The notes below the pieces were generated by a model. It searched no databases, was not told where the DNA came from, and saw nothing but the letters and a program-made list of their open reading frames with translations. 64,000 bases of DNA, from assembly GCF_021729035.1 (NCBI RefSeq), contig NZ_JAJSAP010000003.1:372001-436000 (forward strand), in the 5' to 3' direction. The DNA is from Microbulbifer sediminum. Lineage in GTDB: Bacteria; Pseudomonadota; Gammaproteobacteria; Pseudomonadales; Cellvibrionaceae. A program made the translations under genes and the position numbers. Positions within the stretch are counted from its first letter, which is position 1. Every line of letters begins with the position of its first letter. Below are positions 62,383 to 64,000 of the stretch, in pieces.

Positions 62383-64000
62383 TCAACCCTGGCAGCGGAT
62401 TTCCGCGTCCTCGGCCGCCTTGGGCACATACTTGATATTGGCCACGGCCAGGTCCAGCGCGCCCTCGCTGCGCAGGGCCATGGCGTTGGATACGCGGCTG
62501 AAGTCGGCGCCCTTGTCGACGAAACACTGCAGGTCGATGGACAGCTTCTGCCACTCACCCGGCTGCAGTGCCTGCAGGGCATTCTGCAGCGGCAGTTCCG
62601 CGGTGCAGTCTTCGCCACAGGCAATCACGGCATTCACCGGCTGCTCGGGCTTGCTGTCGACGCGGATATCCAGGGTCAGGGCGGCACCCTCTTTCAGGTA
62701 GCGGCTCAGGTCCTGGGGCTGTTCCGCGGCCAGCATCACGCTGCCCGGTCGCAGGCCTTTCCACTGGATACGGCGCGCATCCTCCTGGGACTCCATGTCG
62801 ATGGAGGCCACGGTGATGTTCTCGTCGTCACCGCTGGCGGCGCGGTTACCGGCGACGGTCACCGGTGCCTGGCCGGCCTCGGTGATCTGCAGCTGCCACG
62901 GGGAACGCGGGCGGGATACCAGCATCCACGCATCTTCCAGCGCACCGTCGGCATAGGTCTGGCCGTCTTCGGTGAGCTCGTTGCTCACCAGCGATTCCTC
63001 ACCGTACTGCAGCCCGTAACCCAGCTCGAACAGGGGCTCGTAATCCTGGTGGTAGGGGTTCAGCACCGCCTGGTGCACCTGCTCCGGCCAGCTGAACGGC
63101 AGGGTGCCGGTGAACTCATGGCGCACATTGCCCTCGGCGTCGGTGAACAGCACATCCGCCACACCGGCGCCCTCGGAACCCGGCAGCCAGGCGGCCACGA
63201 AGGCATCGGAAGCGTTCATTTCCTTGTTCACCCACAGCACGCGGCCGGACAGGAATACGCTGACTACCGGGATGCCCTGGGACTTGAGCTTTTTCAGCAG
63301 CGCCAGGTCGGCCTTGGTCGCCACCTGGTATTCCAGGCTGGACAGGTCGCCGTGCCATTCCGCGTAGGGGTTCTCGCCGAACACCACGATGGCCACGTCC
63401 GGCTTTTCACCGTTGGCAAAACTGTCGGCGGCAAATTCGCCCTGCTCACTCAGGACCGCTTCACCACCGGCGCCTTTCACGGCTTCCTCGATCCCCTCGA
63501 AGATGGAGGTGGCACCGGGGAAATCCTCGCGGGTGGTACCGGTGCCCTGCCAGGTGATGGTCCAGCCACCGGACTGCTTGGCCAGGTTGTCGGCGCCATC
63601 GCCGGCGACCAGGATGTTCTGGGTCGGCTTCAGCGGCAGCAGCTGGTCGTTGTTCTTCAGCAGCACCAGCGACTTGCGCACCGCCTCGCGCGCCAGCGCG
63701 CGGTGCTCGTCGTTGCCGACGATATCTTTCTTGCCGGCCAGCGGGCGATCGTGCTCGAACAGGCCCGCGCGAACCTTGACCCGCAGGATGCGGCGCACCG
63801 CGTCGTCAAGGCGCTCTGCGCGAATCTCGCCGCTCTGCGCCTGGGCCAGGGTGTTCTTGTACAGCTCTTTCCAGTCGGACGGCACCATGAACATGTCCAG
63901 GCCGGCATTGATGGCCGCGGCACAGCTGTCCACGGTACAGCCGGGCACGAACTTGTGGCCGTTCCAGTCGCCAACCACAAAGCCATCGAAGCCCAGGCGC
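62383..64000 (-). CDS. GH3 exo-beta-1,3/1,4-glucan glucohydrolase, C-terminal part (runs off the window)
   Basis: At least 539 residues are visible, starting near the nucleophile in LGFDGFVVGDWNGH; the N-terminal part lies beyond base 64000. The GH3 C-domain has ILVAGDGADNLAKQSGGWTITWQG and GENPYAEWHGD. After the usual end (LPFSWPEQ, then FELGYGLQYG) there is a further beta-sandwich of about 185 residues, as in the Pseudoalteromonas ExoP type. Together with the neighbouring GH3/GH16 pair it would complete glucan breakdown to glucose. Confidence 0.92.
   Translation of the reverse strand, partial: RLGFDGFVVGDWNGHKFVPGCTVDSCAAAINAGLDMFMVPSDWKELYKNTLAQAQSGEIRAERLDDAVRRILRVKVRAGLFEHDRPLAGKKDIVGNDEHRALAREAVRKSLVLLKNNDQLLPLKPTQNILVAGDGADNLAKQSGGWTITWQGTGTTREDFPGATSIFEGIEEAVKGAGGEAVLSEQGEFAADSFANGEKPDVAIVVFGENPYAEWHGDLSSLEYQVATKADLALLKKLKSQGIPVVSVFLSGRVLWVNKEMNASDAFVAAWLPGSEGAGVADVLFTDAEGNVRHEFTGTLPFSWPEQVHQAVLNPYHQDYEPLFELGYGLQYGEESLVSNELTEDGQTYADGALEDAWMLVSRPRSPWQLQITEAGQAPVTVAGNRAASGDDENITVASIDMESQEDARRIQWKGLRPGSVMLAAEQPQDLSRYLKEGAALTLDIRVDSKPEQPVNAVIACGEDCTAELPLQNALQALQPGEWQKLSIDLQCFVDKGADFSRVSNAMALRSEGALDLAVANIKYVPKAAEDAEIRCQG

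Overview
The window looks like chromosomal DNA of a marine, polysaccharide-degrading gammaproteobacterium of the Cellvibrionales type, for example a Microbulbifer relative. The genus is an inference from the high-GC core genes, the several laminarin-type glucanases, a gammaproteobacterial-type serA/rarD/hisBHAF/mutY/yggX set, and REP-like palindromes between genes. No database search was possible.

Layout. 1-2.8 kb: omega-amino acid:pyruvate aminotransferase (partial) and succinate-semialdehyde dehydrogenase, divergent from a LysR regulator. 2.9-5.5 kb: small membrane proteins, a GNAT acetyltransferase and a conserved hypothetical. 5.7-9.1 kb: a Hanks-type Ser/Thr kinase followed by a small lipase, a secreted phospholipase-A2-like protein and a multi-span membrane protein. 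9.1-13.1 kb: TerC, SpoIIAA-like, RcnB-like, a decayed SIMPL gene, VOC, DUF2007 and a TPR/TonB_C protein, all on the minus strand. 13.5-20.9 kb: PuuC-like aldehyde dehydrogenase, single-domain asparaginase, FAH-family hydrolase, serA, rarD, a heme-type membrane protein and a lysophospholipase-like hydrolase. 20.9-23.8 kb: hisB-hisH-hisA-hisF. 24.0-26.7 kb: a probable zinc-uptake pair (small His/Cys secreted protein and a ZnuD-like receptor). 26.9-30.9 kb: AsmA, mutY, yggX and tRNA-Phe.

31-43.4 kb is an AT-richer accessory region directly after tRNA-Phe. It begins with a cluster of small hairpins and holds an unknown membrane protein, a type I restriction-modification system (hsdM-hsdS-hsdR), mcrB-mcrC and a DUF429 protein. 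It reads as a defence island, although no integrase or repeated att site was found. 43.8-50.1 kb mixes secreted or unknown proteins: a Met/His/Lys-rich protein, a gluzincin-like metalloprotease with helical repeats, a VOC protein, a YqiA-like esterase, and an AT-rich three-gene cluster ending in an EF-hand-like secreted protein.

50.8-64 kb is a laminarin/beta-glucan utilisation region. It carries two tandem 719-residue GH16 multidomain enzymes, a lipoprotein GH16 translationally coupled to a lipoprotein GH3, and a second, partial GH3 exo-glucanase. Together these would cut beta-1,3-glucan outside the cell and trim the oligosaccharides to glucose. An unrelated four-gene overlapping operon (small membrane protein, TPR-AAA+ ATPase, membrane protein, TPR membrane protein) sits inside this region. 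It is the best candidate here for an undescribed system.
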